A stretch of 64,000 bases of DNA from Pseudonocardia sulfidoxydans NBRC 16205 (GTDB lineage: Bacteria > Actinomycetota > Actinomycetes > Mycobacteriales > Pseudonocardiaceae): contig NZ_BJVJ01000008.1 of assembly GCF_007989085.1 (NCBI RefSeq), forward strand, positions 62,001 through 126,000, written 5' to 3'. The notes beneath the pieces were generated by a model. That model was given only the letters and a program-made list of their open reading frames with translations, was not told the origin of the DNA and did no database searches. Positions within the stretch are counted from its first letter, which is position 1, and the number at the start of each line of letters is the position of its first letter. This document shows positions 49,974-58,965 of the stretch, one piece after another. A program made the translations under genes and the position numbers.

Positions 49974-50857
49974 ACCGACTCAATGGAACGAAGCAGCCTC
50001 GCTCTCGCCTGCGGGAGTTGCTCACCGGGCCGCGCCCTCTCGTCGCGCCAGGCGCGTATGACGCACTTTCGGCCCTCTTGGTCGAGCAAGCCGGCTTCGA
50101 TGCCGTATTCATGTCGGGCTTCGCAGCGAGCGCGAGCCTGCTCGGCAAACCGGACATCGGGCTCCTGACCGGCAGCGAAATGACCGACAACGCGCGACGG
50201 ATCGCGGATGCAGTGGACCTGCCACTCATCGTCGATGGCGACACGGGCTACGGAAATGCCCTCAACGTCGCGCGGACGGTCCGGCTCTACGAACAAGCCG
50301 GCGCAAGTGCCATCCAGCTGGAGGACCAGGTCCTCCCCAAGCGATGCGGCCATATGGCCGGCAAGCAGGTCATCCCGTGTCCTGAGATGCTGGGAAAGAT
50401 CCGTGCCGCCGTCGATGCCCGCAGCGACCCGGACTTCCTGATCATCGCGCGGACGGACTCTGCCGCCGTCGAAGGGGTCGACGCGGCCATCCAGCGCGCC
50501 CACGCCTTCGCCGACGCGGGCGCTGATCTACTCTTCGTGGAGGCTCCCGAATCCGTCGAAGAGATCAACCGGGTCGCGAAGGCATTGTCCGGGGACGCAC
50601 CTCTGGTGTTCAACTGGGCCGAGGGCGGCCGGACACCACCGCTGACCCTCGACGAACTGGCCACGATCGGCTTCTCGCTCGTCTACTTCCCCATCAGCAC
50701 TCTGCTGTCAGCCACAGCGGGCATGCGGCGCGCCCTTCGCGAACTGAAGGAACAGGGCACCCCAGCCACCCTCCTGGCCGAACTTCCCGCCTTCGACGAG
50801 TTCACGTCGATCGTTGGCCTTCCTGAGATCCGGTCCCTGGAGACGCGCTATGTCTAG
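49970..50857 (+). CDS. Isocitrate lyase/PEP mutase-superfamily C-C lyase
   Basis: A 295-residue alpha/beta-barrel enzyme. Start RELLTGPRPLVAPGAYDALSALLVEQAGFDAVFMSGF, metal-binding DGDTGYGNALNVARTVRLYEQAGASAIQLEDQ, and flexible loop PKRCGHMAGK. The Cys of KRCGH is the general acid used by C-C lyases (2-methylisocitrate lyase, 2,3-dimethylmalate lyase) and is absent from PEP mutases. It should cleave a 2-substituted malate or isocitrate-like acid to pyruvate, glyoxylate or a similar 2-oxo acid. Overlaps the alcohol dehydrogenase gene by four bases. Confidence 0.85.
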   Translation: MNRLNGTKQPRSRLRELLTGPRPLVAPGAYDALSALLVEQAGFDAVFMSGFAASASLLGKPDIGLLTGSEMTDNARRIADAVDLPLIVDGDTGYGNALNVARTVRLYEQAGASAIQLEDQVLPKRCGHMAGKQVIPCPEMLGKIRAAVDARSDPDFLIIARTDSAAVEGVDAAIQRAHAFADAGADLLFVEAPESVEEINRVAKALSGDAPLVFNWAEGGRTPPLTLDELATIGFSLVYFPISTLLSATAGMRRALRELKEQGTPATLLAELPAFDEFTSIVGLPEIRSLETRYV

Positions 50858-50877
50858 GATCGCGCCCCCACCTTTCC

Positions 50878-51897
50878 GTGAGCCGTGGACATCCTGTCGT
50901 GATCGTCGCAGCTGAAGAGGCACGAGCGCTCGTCCAACGGGTGCTGATCGCCGCGGGCGCCCCGGCCCACGCCGCAGGCATGCAGGCCGAGCTCTTGGTG
51001 GAGGGTGACCTCCGAGGTCACCATTCACACGGTCTGCAACGCCTGCCCGTGCTGCTCGAACGGATGCGCCGCGGGCTGATCGACCCGGCCGCGCACCCCT
51101 CGTACCGCTGGGCATCGCCTGCTTTCGCCCTCGTGGACGGACACCACGGGTTCGGCCCGGTCATCGGGTACGACGTGGTGGACACGCTGCTGGCCCGAGA
51201 GCAGCCCGTCGCCGTGGCCGCCATCCGCAACGGAAACCATCTCGGCATGCTCGCGCCCTACGTGGAGCGGACAGCCTCGGCCGGCGCCGTTGGCGTGATC
51301 CTGACCACGAGCGAGGCGCTCGTTCATCCCTGGGGTGGCCGCCGACCGATGGTCGGCACCAATCCGATCGGGATCGCGGTGCCGACCCAAGATGAGCCGT
51401 TCGTGCTGGACATGTCGACCGGAGCGATCTCCCGGGGAAAGGTGCTCCACCATGCGCTCGTAGGTGAACCATTGCAGCCAGGATGGGCTGTCGATGCCGC
51501 AGGGGAGCCGACCACGGACGCCGCGAAGGCGGTGGACGGCGCGGTGTCGCCGTTCGGCGGACCGAAGGGCTACGCGCTCGGTCTCGCGTTCGAGCTGCTC
51601 GTCGCCTCACTGACGGGAACCGAGACCGGCGAGCGGGTGCTCGGGACCCTCGACACCGAGCACCCGAGCACCAAAGGTGACCTGTTCATGGTGTTGCGTC
51701 CGGCAGCGTTGGATGCGGGGTTCCGGGCTCGGATGGGGATCTACCTCGACGAGGTACGCGCCAGTCCCCTCGCGCGAGGAAACCGGCGCATCGACGTCCC
51801 GGGCGACCGCGCTCGCCGCGAGCGCACAGAACGGCTCGCCTCGGGCGTACCGATCGACGATGAAGTATGGAAGGCAGCACAGGACTTGTTGTCATGA
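50878..51897 (+). CDS. LDH2-family malate/lactate/ureidoglycolate-type dehydrogenase
   Basis: A 339-residue NAD(P)-dependent 2-hydroxyacid dehydrogenase of the LDH2/MDH2 fold: GDLRGHHSHGLQRLPVLLERMRRG with the catalytic His, VAIRNGNHLGMLAPYVERTASAG, PWGGRRPMVGTNPIGIAVPT, and SPFGGPKGYALGLAFELL. It would oxidise malate or a related 2-hydroxy acid, which would suit a pathway passing through D-malate. The GTG start has no clear ribosome site; GTG 50899 is an alternative. Its stop overlaps the next ATG. Confidence 0.87.
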   Translation: MSRGHPVVIVAAEEARALVQRVLIAAGAPAHAAGMQAELLVEGDLRGHHSHGLQRLPVLLERMRRGLIDPAAHPSYRWASPAFALVDGHHGFGPVIGYDVVDTLLAREQPVAVAAIRNGNHLGMLAPYVERTASAGAVGVILTTSEALVHPWGGRRPMVGTNPIGIAVPTQDEPFVLDMSTGAISRGKVLHHALVGEPLQPGWAVDAAGEPTTDAAKAVDGAVSPFGGPKGYALGLAFELLVASLTGTETGERVLGTLDTEHPSTKGDLFMVLRPAALDAGFRARMGIYLDEVRASPLARGNRRIDVPGDRARRERTERLASGVPIDDEVWKAAQDLLS

Positions 51898-53120
51898 CTA
51901 TCGACTCCCAGCTCACCCATGCGGTCCTGCGGGTGCCGCCGCTGATCCACTTCGGATGGGGCAGTGCGGCATCGGTGCCAGGGATTGTTTCCGGCCTCGG
52001 TCGCCGGGTCCTGGTCTGCAGCGACATGAACCTGATCGGTCAGCCGGATTTCGCGCTTCTGCACACGACCCTCGTCGCAGCCGGCTGCCAGGTCGAGATC
52101 TACTCGGAAGGCCGCCCCGAGCTGCCATTGTCAACCATCGACGCAGCCGTCGCGGCGGCATCGCGTGCTACGCCAGATGTCATCCTCGGCTACGGCGGCG
52201 GCAGTTCGATCGATCTGGCGAAGATCGTCGCGTTGTTGCTGACCCATCCCGGCCCCGTCAGCCGTTACTACGGAGAGAACAAGGTGCCCGGCCCACTGCT
52301 GCCGGTGGTGGCGGTCCCGACGACCGCCGGCACCGGTTCGGAGGTCACGCCCGTGGCCGTCGTCGCCGATCCGGAACGCGAGTTCAAGGTCGGTGTCTCC
52401 AGCCCGTGGCTGATCCCGGCGGCCGCCGTTGTCGACCCGGCCCTGACCCGCGGCTGTCCGACCCGCGTCCGTGCGCATTCGGGCGCGGACGCGTTGGCCC
52501 ACTCGCTGGAAGCGCTCACCGCTGGTCACCGCACGCCGACGTGGACAGTTGATCTGCCAGTGTTCGTCGGCTCCCAACGGTTGGGGAACAGCTTGGCGCT
52601 GGAGGCAGCGGCCAGCATCGGCCCCAACCTGCGGCGCGTGGTGGCCGACGCAGCGAACGAGCCCGCCCTCACCGCGATGTCGTATGGCAGCCTGTGCGCC
52701 GGAATGGCGTTCGGCACCTCTGGAACCCATCTCGGGCACGCCTTGCAGTACTCGATCGGAGCCGCCACCCACACGTCCCATGGCCTGGGCGTGGGTCTGC
52801 TGCTGCCCTACGTCCTGGAGGCGACCCGCCCAGTCTGCGACGACCGACTGGCGCAGGCCGCAGCGGCCTGGGGGATCGAGGGGCCAGACCCCGCAGGTCA
52901 GGTGATCGACGAGGTGGTCGCGATTCTGGCTGGCGCCGGCATCCCCCGCACGCTCGCCGACATCGGGCTCGAACGCCGGGAGCTGCCGCGGCTGGCCGAA
53001 CAAGCGGCCCGGTTCGAAAGGCTCGTCGCCAACGCCCCGATCCTCGCCGACGACGAGGTCCTGCTGGCGATCCTGCATGCCGCCTGGTCTGGCGATCGCC
53101 CGCTGGCCCGGCGTCGGTGA
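51894..53120 (+). CDS. Iron-containing alcohol dehydrogenase
   Basis: A 408-residue group III alcohol dehydrogenase: NAD-binding DVILGYGGGSSIDLAKIVALL, VPTTAGTGSEVTPVAVV, metal ligands in HSGADALAHSLEAL and THLGHALQYSIGAATHTSHGLGVGLLLPYVLE. Relatives include 4-hydroxybutyrate dehydrogenase and maleylacetate reductase. With the aldehyde dehydrogenase behind it, a hydroxy-acid to semialdehyde to diacid sequence is plausible. Confidence 0.87.
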   Translation: MTIDSQLTHAVLRVPPLIHFGWGSAASVPGIVSGLGRRVLVCSDMNLIGQPDFALLHTTLVAAGCQVEIYSEGRPELPLSTIDAAVAAASRATPDVILGYGGGSSIDLAKIVALLLTHPGPVSRYYGENKVPGPLLPVVAVPTTAGTGSEVTPVAVVADPEREFKVGVSSPWLIPAAAVVDPALTRGCPTRVRAHSGADALAHSLEALTAGHRTPTWTVDLPVFVGSQRLGNSLALEAAASIGPNLRRVVADAANEPALTAMSYGSLCAGMAFGTSGTHLGHALQYSIGAATHTSHGLGVGLLLPYVLEATRPVCDDRLAQAAAAWGIEGPDPAGQVIDEVVAILAGAGIPRTLADIGLERRELPRLAEQAARFERLVANAPILADDEVLLAILHAAWSGDRPLARRR

Positions 53121-53170
53121 CGGCTTCCGCCCCGGATCGTTTTTCCACACCTGGACGACTAGAAGGACGC

Positions 53171-54637
53171 ATGACTGCACTTGCCCCCGCCCCGGCCGCC
53201 GGCGCTCGCCGTTTCACGGGGAGCTTCGTCGCAGGCCAGTGGCGTGAGCCGAAACCTGGTACCGGACAAGATGTGCTCGACCCCGCCGATGGGTCGGTGA
53301 TCGCCACAGTCGCCGACAGCACGGTGGCCGAGTGCCTCGAGTCCGTGGACGCAGCCGCCGACGCCCTGGCGTCATGGGCGGAAAGGCCGCCACGGCAGCG
53401 CGGGGAGATCTTGCGCCGGGCATTCGATCTGATGAACGCCGAGCGGGACGCCATCGCCCACTTGATCACGCGAGAGAACGGCAAGCTCCTCGTCGATTCC
53501 TACGGCGAAGTTGCTTACGCCGCCGAGTTCTTTAGGTGGTTCTCCGAAGAGGCCGTGCGGATCGGTGGCGAGTACCGCCTCGCACCGAATGGCGACAAGC
53601 AGATCATGGTCACCCGCAAACCGATCGGCGTCGCCCTGCTCATCACTCCGTGGAACTTCCCGGCTGCGATGGCGACCCGCAAGCTGGCACCCGCCCTGGC
53701 CGCCGGGTGTTCGGTGGTACTCAAGCCCGCCCTCGAGACGCCGTTGACCGCGACCTACATCGTCGACCTGCTGACCCGCGCGGGTGTGCCCGCAGGAGTC
53801 GTCAATCTCGTACTCCCCTCACAGCCCGGTCCAGCGGTCAGCGCGATGCTGCACCACCCGGCCCTGCGCAAACTGTCCTTCACCGGCTCGACCGAAGTCG
53901 GTCGCCTCCTGCTGCGCGAAGCGGCCGACAACGTCGTCAGTGCGGCGTTGGAACTCGGCGGCAACGCGCCGGTGATCGTCCTGGAGGACGCCGACATCGA
54001 CGCTGCTGTGGACGGCGTACTGGTCGCGAAGATGCGCAACGGCGGCGCGGCGTGCACCGCTGCCAATCGGATCTACGTGCACCGGGCCGTCGCAGATGAC
54101 TTCGCCGGCCGGCTCACCCAGCGGATGGCCGCGCTGCGGTTGGGTCACGGCGCAGACCCTGCGTCAGGCGTTGCGGCCCTCGTGTCCGACGCGGAGGTCG
54201 AGAAGATCTGCCGGCTCGTCGATACGACTGTCGCTGCTGGTGCCTGCGCCACAACCGGCGGTAGGCGGCCGAGCGGCCCCGGGGCGTTCTATCCCGCCAC
54301 GGTGCTGGTCGGTGTCGAGCACGGCATGGAGATCACCAGGCAGGAGATCTTCGGCCCGGTGGCCCCATTGATCGTTTTCGATGAGGAGGAGCAGGCGATC
54401 AGGTGGGCCAACGACACCGACCGCGGGCTCATCGGCTACGTGTTCTCTCGCGACACCGCCCGGGCGGTCAGGATCGGCCACCTGCTGGACACCGGCATGG
54501 TCGCGATCAACACAGGCGTCGCGAGCGATCCCGCCGCGCCGTTCGGCGGGGTGAAGCAAAGTGGATTGGGCCGCGAGGGCAGTGATGTCGGCATCGAGGA
54601 GTTTCTCGAGCAGCAATATCTCGCCGTACCAGTGTGA
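53171..54637 (+). CDS. Aldehyde dehydrogenase, succinate-semialdehyde-dehydrogenase-like
   Basis: A 488-residue NAD(P)-dependent aldehyde dehydrogenase: LITPWNFPAAMATRKLAPALAAGCSVVLKPA, LSFTGSTEVGRLL, catalytic Glu in ALELGGNAPVIV, nucleophile Cys in RNGGAACTAANRIYVH (about residue 295), and QEIFGPVAP. The CTAANR context is that of GabD-type enzymes acting on semialdehydes. AGAAGGA precedes ATG 53171. It ends the rightward operon. Confidence 0.9.
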   Translation: MTALAPAPAAGARRFTGSFVAGQWREPKPGTGQDVLDPADGSVIATVADSTVAECLESVDAAADALASWAERPPRQRGEILRRAFDLMNAERDAIAHLITRENGKLLVDSYGEVAYAAEFFRWFSEEAVRIGGEYRLAPNGDKQIMVTRKPIGVALLITPWNFPAAMATRKLAPALAAGCSVVLKPALETPLTATYIVDLLTRAGVPAGVVNLVLPSQPGPAVSAMLHHPALRKLSFTGSTEVGRLLLREAADNVVSAALELGGNAPVIVLEDADIDAAVDGVLVAKMRNGGAACTAANRIYVHRAVADDFAGRLTQRMAALRLGHGADPASGVAALVSDAEVEKICRLVDTTVAAGACATTGGRRPSGPGAFYPATVLVGVEHGMEITRQEIFGPVAPLIVFDEEEQAIRWANDTDRGLIGYVFSRDTARAVRIGHLLDTGMVAINTGVASDPAAPFGGVKQSGLGREGSDVGIEEFLEQQYLAVPV

Positions 54638-55009
54638 TCGGTGCAGCACCTTGAGCGGAGAGGGACCGTCTGGCGCACCGTCTCCGCCTGGCCGTCTGGG
54701 CAAACGATCACGAGCCTGTTCCGCCCAGTGCACCATTCCGCGGCGGACCCGGGCCACATGCCCACACCACGACCGGCAAGATCGAGCCCCGGCATCAGAC
54801 CCAGCGTCGGGAGCTGCTCGATGCCGCCGGCCCGTGCGAGCCGCACCGATGCAATGGCGCTGCCTACGGTCGACTCCCTCGCTACCCAGGACGGCGTCCG
54901 GAACGGCCAGTTCCAAGTGACGTGCAGAGGTGATCGGCGACATACGGACGGCACCGGGGCGGCGGCGGGCTGTCACCGATCCGTCCAAGATCCGGGTGAG
55001 CAGGTGGGC
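54638..55009. other. 372-base gap after the operon, possible decayed coding DNA
   Basis: No intact gene. Minus-strand frames carry scraps that look protein-like (for example SAIASVRLARAGGIEQLPTL) but shift and stop, and I could not assign a family. Since the adjacent acyl-CoA synthetase is truncated, this may be further debris of the same rearrangement. Confidence 0.4.
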
Positions 55010-55560
55010 TCAGTTGACCTGGCGGTCCGAGTTCTCCCAGAAGGCCTGCCTGAGTATGAACTTCTGGATCTTGCCTGTGGCTGTTCGCGGGATGGAGTCG
55101 CGGAACTCGACCCGCTTGGGCACCTTGTAGCCGGCCAGGGACGTCCGGACGTGGGCAATCAGCTCGGCCTCGCTGACCGCCTGGCCCTCGACGAGGACGA
55201 CCAGCGCGATCACCATCTCACCCCACCTGTCATCGGGAACGCCGATCACGGCGACCTCCGCGACGGCGGGATGGCTGAAGACGACGTCCTCGACCTCGAT
55301 CGAGGAGACATTCTCACCGCCGGTGATGATCACGTCCTTCTTGCGATCGGAGAGGGAAAGGTAACCGCCCTCGTCGAGGGTGCCCCCGTCTCCCGTGCGG
55401 AAAAAGCCGGAGTGCAGGGCTTCGGCGGAGGCCTCCGGATCCTCCCAGTAACCGGCCAGAACGGTGTTGCTCTGGGCGAGCACCTCACCGGTCAGACTCC
55501 GGGATATTGAGGGACGACCGTGGTCAGCCGCGACGAGTGCTCGCCTTCGCTCTGTGCGTT
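55010..55560 (-). pseudogene. Acyl-CoA synthetase remnant, C-terminal domain only
   Basis: From GTG 55483 the frame reads EVLAQSNTVLAGYWEDPEAS and continues through GFFRTGDGG..., the hinge SDRKKDVIITGGENVSSIEVEDV and the final loop GYKVPKRVEFRDSIPRTATGKIQKFILR with the catalytic Lys. These are the last about 150 residues of an AMP-forming acyl-CoA synthetase. The N-terminal 370 or so residues, with the P-loop and AMP-binding motifs, are missing. Upstream the frame stays open for about 27 more codons of unmatched sequence and hits a stop just after the leuD-like gene. A deletion joined leuD to the inside of the synthetase gene. Confidence 0.8.
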
Positions 55561-55580
55561 CGGACCTGCATCAACGGCGG

Positions 55581-56171
55581 TCAGAGGGTCGTGGGCTTCC
55601 ACGCGGGGCGACTAGCCTCATAGGAGACGATCTCCGCGTCGTGCGAGAGCGTGAGGCTGATGTCGTCGAGCCCGTTCAGGAGACGCGTCCTGGTATGTGG
55701 GTCGATCTCGAAGGACTCCTTCAGCGAGTCGCCCGCGGTCACGGTCTGGGTCTCGAGGTCGACGGTGATCTGGCCGCCGGGGGTGTGATCGAGGTAGTCC
55801 CACAGCTTCTGCACAACCTTCTCGTCGACCTGGGCCGCCAGGAGGCCGGCCTTGCCGGAGTTGCCGCGGAAGATGTCGCCGAAGCGCGAGGAGATGACGA
55901 CCTTGAATCCGTAGTCCTGAAGCGCCCAGACGGCGTGCTCACGCGAGGAGCCGGTGCCGAAGTCCGGGCCGGCGACGAGGACCGTGCCGTTCTTGTAGAC
56001 CTCGGAGTTGAGGATGAACTCCGGGTCCTTGCGCCAGTTGGCGAAGAGGCCGTCCTCGAAGCCTGACCTGGAGATCCGCTTCAGGTAGACCGCTGGGATG
56101 ATCTGGTCGGTGTCGATGTCACTGCGCTTGAGCGGGACGCCGACGCCGGTATGAGTCGTGTACTGGTCCAT
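55581..56171 (-). CDS. leuD: LeuD-like hydro-lyase small subunit (candidate maleate hydratase)
   Basis: A 196-residue swivel subunit of the aconitase family: [83 protein letters not shown]. These match bacterial LeuD closely. It follows the leuC-like gene by 17 bases with AAGGA before the ATG. The position behind nicX points to hydration of maleate or a substituted maleate instead of leucine synthesis, but the sequence alone cannot separate the two. Confidence 0.85.
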   Translation of the reverse strand: MDQYTTHTGVGVPLKRSDIDTDQIIPAVYLKRISRSGFEDGLFANWRKDPEFILNSEVYKNGTVLVAGPDFGTGSSREHAVWALQDYGFKVVISSRFGDIFRGNSGKAGLLAAQVDEKVVQKLWDYLDHTPGGQITVDLETQTVTAGDSLKESFEIDPHTRTRLLNGLDDISLTLSHDAEIVSYEASRPAWKPTTL

Positions 56172-56187
56172 GTGACGTCCTTCAGGA

Positions 56188-57600
56188 TCAGATGAAGCTC
56201 GGCTCGAGATCCGCGGGCGACGCGAGCGTGCCGCGCACGGCGGTCGCCGCGGCGACCTGTGGGGAGACCAGGTGGGTCCGGCTACCCGCACCCTGACGGC
56301 CTTCGAAGTTGCGGTTCGAGGTCGAGGCCGACCGCTCCCCGGGCCGCAGACTGTCAGGGTTGACCGCGGTGCACATGGAACAGCCCGCACCGCGCCACTC
56401 GGCGCCGGCGTCGATGAAGACCTTGTCCAGGCCTTCCTCCTGAGCCTGCAGGCGGACTCTGAACGAGCCAGGGACAACGAGCAGACGAGTGTCCCCGGCG
56501 ACCTTGCGCCCCCGGAGGACTGCCGCGGCTGCGCGCAGGTCTTCGATGCGCCCGTTGGTACACGAGCCGATGAAGACCGTGTCGACCTTGATGTTGCGCA
56601 GCGGCGTGCCAGCCGCGAGGCCCATGTAGTCCAACGCCTTCTCGGCCGCGGCACGGTCCTGTTCGTCCTCGAAGTCAGCCGGGTCGGGCACCGCCGCGCT
56701 CAGCGGCGCGCCCTGGCCCGGGTTGGTGCCCCAGGTGACGAACGGCGTGACCTCCGCGGCATCGAGCACGATCTCTTTGTCGAAGACAGCGTCCTCGTCG
56801 GTCACGAGAGTTTCCCAGTGCGCCACCGCGGCGTCCCAGACAGCACCCGTCGGTGCCTCGGGCTTGTCCTTGATGTAGGCGAAGGTGGTCTCGTCGGGCC
56901 CGATGAGACCCGCCTTAGCCCCCCACTCGATCGACATGTTGCAGATCGTCATGCGGCCCTCCATCGAGAGCTCGCGGATGGCCTGGCCGCGGTACTCCAC
57001 GATGTAGCCCTGGCCACCGGAGGTGCCGACCTTGGAGATCAAGTGCAGGATCAGGTCCTTGGCGCTGACACCTGTTGACAACGAGCCATGGACGGTGACG
57101 GCCAAGGTCCTCGGCTTGGCTTGCGGCAGTGCCTGGGTGGCCAGTACATGCTCGACCTCAGACGTGCCGATACCGAACGCGATCGCACCGAACGCGCCGT
57201 GCGTGGCAGTGTGGGAGTCGCCGCACACGATCGTCATACCCGGCTGCGTCAGGCCCAGCTGCGGACCGATGACGTGGACGATGCCCTGGTCGACGTCGCC
57301 GAGGGGATGCAGACGCAGGCCGAACTCTGCGGCGTTGTTGCGCAGCGTCTCGACCTGGGTGCGGCTGACCGGGTCCGAGATCGGTTCGTCCCAGGCCAAC
57401 GTCGGGACGTTGTGATCTTCGGTGGCAAGAGTCAGCTCCGGCCGGCGTACCGTCCGCCCTGCCGCTCGCAGACCGTCGAAGGCCTGTGCACTGCTCAGCT
57501 CGTGGATCAGATGAAGATCGATGTAGAGCAGATCCGGCTCACCCGGAGCTGAGCGGACGACATGCTCGTTCCATACCTTCTCCGCCAAAGTCTGGCCCAT
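56188..57600 (-). CDS. leuC: LeuC-like hydro-lyase large subunit (candidate maleate hydratase)
   Basis: A 470-residue 4Fe-4S protein, the length of bacterial Leu[74 protein letters not shown] and GCSMC supply the substrate site and the three cluster cysteines. It converts isopropylmalate isomers in leucine synthesis; homologous pairs act as maleate or dimethylmaleate hydratases. It lies 90 bases behind nicX on the same strand, which favours a catabolic role. No other leucine gene is near. Confidence 0.87.
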   Translation of the reverse strand: MGQTLAEKVWNEHVVRSAPGEPDLLYIDLHLIHELSSAQAFDGLRAAGRTVRRPELTLATEDHNVPTLAWDEPISDPVSRTQVETLRNNAAEFGLRLHPLGDVDQGIVHVIGPQLGLTQPGMTIVCGDSHTATHGAFGAIAFGIGTSEVEHVLATQALPQAKPRTLAVTVHGSLSTGVSAKDLILHLISKVGTSGGQGYIVEYRGQAIRELSMEGRMTICNMSIEWGAKAGLIGPDETTFAYIKDKPEAPTGAVWDAAVAHWETLVTDEDAVFDKEIVLDAAEVTPFVTWGTNPGQGAPLSAAVPDPADFEDEQDRAAAEKALDYMGLAAGTPLRNIKVDTVFIGSCTNGRIEDLRAAAAVLRGRKVAGDTRLLVVPGSFRVRLQAQEEGLDKVFIDAGAEWRGAGCSMCTAVNPDSLRPGERSASTSNRNFEGRQGAGSRTHLVSPQVAAATAVRGTLASPADLEPSFI

Positions 57601-57690
57601 GGCTATCAGCTCCGCTCCGTGGACGGTCGCGACATCGACACGACGATCACGACACTGCTTCCGTTCAGACGCACTCGTGCGCGAAAAGAA

Positions 57691-58737
57691 CTACTGATGC
57701 GATGTCGGGCGCAGATCTGCAGGAACGAGTGCGCCCGCGTCGAGGATCAGCTCGTCATCGAGATAGAGGCTGCAGTCACGCATCGGGATGTCGAGGTGGC
57801 ATGGCGTGTCGTTAGGGCCGCCGAGCTCGTTGTTCGGACCTGTCGAGATCATCACGTTGCCGTAGAAGGAGCGCGTTTCCACACCGATGACGGAAGGATC
57901 CTCCCGCATCAGGTACCACTGCGCCCGCTCGTCAAGACCCCAGCCGACGTGGCTCATGCCGAACCCACGCGGGTCGTCGAAGCCCTCGATGAAGGCCCTG
58001 ATCATGTCGGCATCCAAGCTGGTGTGTCCGTCCACTCCTCGAATGTCGACGATGAACCCGCTCTCGATCGTGAACTTCACCGGCGACTGAACGTACTTGT
58101 TGAACGGGTGAACGATGTCCCCCGGCGCCAGCACGATCGTCCCGTCGACCCCGTCGTCGTAGGCCCCGGTGAAGGCGAAACCGCAACCCCAGTTGTCCCA
58201 GCGTCCCGGGGTATCCGTGTACCCGTACTCCGCCATCGCCGGGTAGGCCCCGAGCCGGTAGGTCACGTCGGTGCCGAAGGCATTGGTGAACCGCAGAGAT
58301 CGCGCCTTGGCGAGGTACTGCTGCGAGAGCTCGACTCGCTCACGGAGTTCAGTCGTCGGAAAGAGCTTCGCCAGCGTCGACATCGGGTCGATCGCGGTCA
58401 GGATGCGCGTACCAGCTTCCTGGATCGCGAGCTGTTCCAGGCTGAAGAGCATCAGTGCGCAATCGATGACCATGTCGACGCTCTTCAGTGCCTCGAGTGC
58501 GAGCGGATTGGAAGCGAGGCCGATGTCGCCGACCTTCCACGCGGCCTCGGTGTCCATCGGTGCGGGGAGGCGAAGGTGGAACGCTTGGGCGCCCAACTGC
58601 TGCGCGGCCCACAGGAAAGAGTCGACGTAGTCCGCGCGCTCATCGCCTCGTGTCAACACGGCAAGCGTCTCTGCTTCGTTGACGGCGGAAAGCTTCAGCT
58701 GCTCCAGGCACAGAGCGTTGAACATCGTGCGGTTCAC
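57691..58737 (-). CDS. nicX: 2,5-dihydroxypyridine 5,6-dioxygenase
   Basis: A 348-residue non-heme Fe(II) ring-opening dioxygenase with the M29-aminopeptidase-like NicX fold. It converts 2,5-dihydroxypyridine to N-formylmaleamate. Stretches match Pseudomonas NicX as I remember it: YPAMAEYGYTDTPGRWDNW, FGMSHVGWGLDERAQW, RSFYGNVMISTGPNNELGG and TPCHLDIPMRDCSLYLDD. The iron ligands would be His in SHVGWG (about residue 262) and His and Asp in CHLDIP (about 315 and 317), three positions below the Pseudomonas numbering. GTG 58737 follows AGGAGG. It leads the leftward nicX-leuC-leuD unit. Confidence 0.9.
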   Translation of the reverse strand: MNRTMFNALCLEQLKLSAVNEAETLAVLTRGDERADYVDSFLWAAQQLGAQAFHLRLPAPMDTEAAWKVGDIGLASNPLALEALKSVDMVIDCALMLFSLEQLAIQEAGTRILTAIDPMSTLAKLFPTTELRERVELSQQYLAKARSLRFTNAFGTDVTYRLGAYPAMAEYGYTDTPGRWDNWGCGFAFTGAYDDGVDGTIVLAPGDIVHPFNKYVQSPVKFTIESGFIVDIRGVDGHTSLDADMIRAFIEGFDDPRGFGMSHVGWGLDERAQWYLMREDPSVIGVETRSFYGNVMISTGPNNELGGPNDTPCHLDIPMRDCSLYLDDELILDAGALVPADLRPTSHQ

Positions 58738-58769
58738 AAGGCCTCCTGAGGGGGACCGGCTCGAAACTA

Positions 58770-58783
58770 GTCAGAGCACTGAC
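58770..58783. promoter_or_regulatory. Inverted repeat in the nicX/nicC divergent promoter
   Basis: GTCAG-AGCA-CTGAC, perfect 5-bp arms, 33 bases upstream of nicX. A second short repeat CCCCA-CA-TGGGG is at 58841-58852. Either may be an operator. Confidence 0.35.
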
Positions 58784-58894
58784 GACCTGGCTCACTTTCA
58801 TACTGATCCCCCGCGTTCGAGCCTGTCAAGGAGACCATCCCCCCACATGGGGAGGTGTGTCCGCGCGGCAGGTCTCGCGAGGACTGCCGAGGGG

Positions 58895-58922
58895 TTGCGG
58901 AAGTCATCAGTGTGCGTAGTAT
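58895..58922 (+). promoter_or_regulatory. Promoter of the nicC-cox operon
   Basis: TTGCGG (58895-58900), a 16-base spacer and TAGTAT (58917-58922). Start codon of the nicC-like gene lies 43 bases downstream. Confidence 0.55.
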
Positions 58923-58965
58923 TTCGGTACGTCGTCGATGGACGACGGTGAACCAAGGAGGTCCG

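Noticed and set aside
49970-50857. Phosphoenolpyruvate mutase / phosphonate gene
   Set aside because: The KRCGH loop has the lyase Cys; PEP mutases lack it, and no phosphonate genes are adjacent.
55581-57600. Ordinary leucine-biosynthesis leuCD
   Set aside because: Not excluded by sequence, but put second because no other leucine gene is near and the pair follows nicX in a catabolic island.
57691-58737. M29 aminopeptidase
   Set aside because: NicX shares this fold; the CHLDIP and SHVGWGL segments and the nic context identify the dioxygenase.
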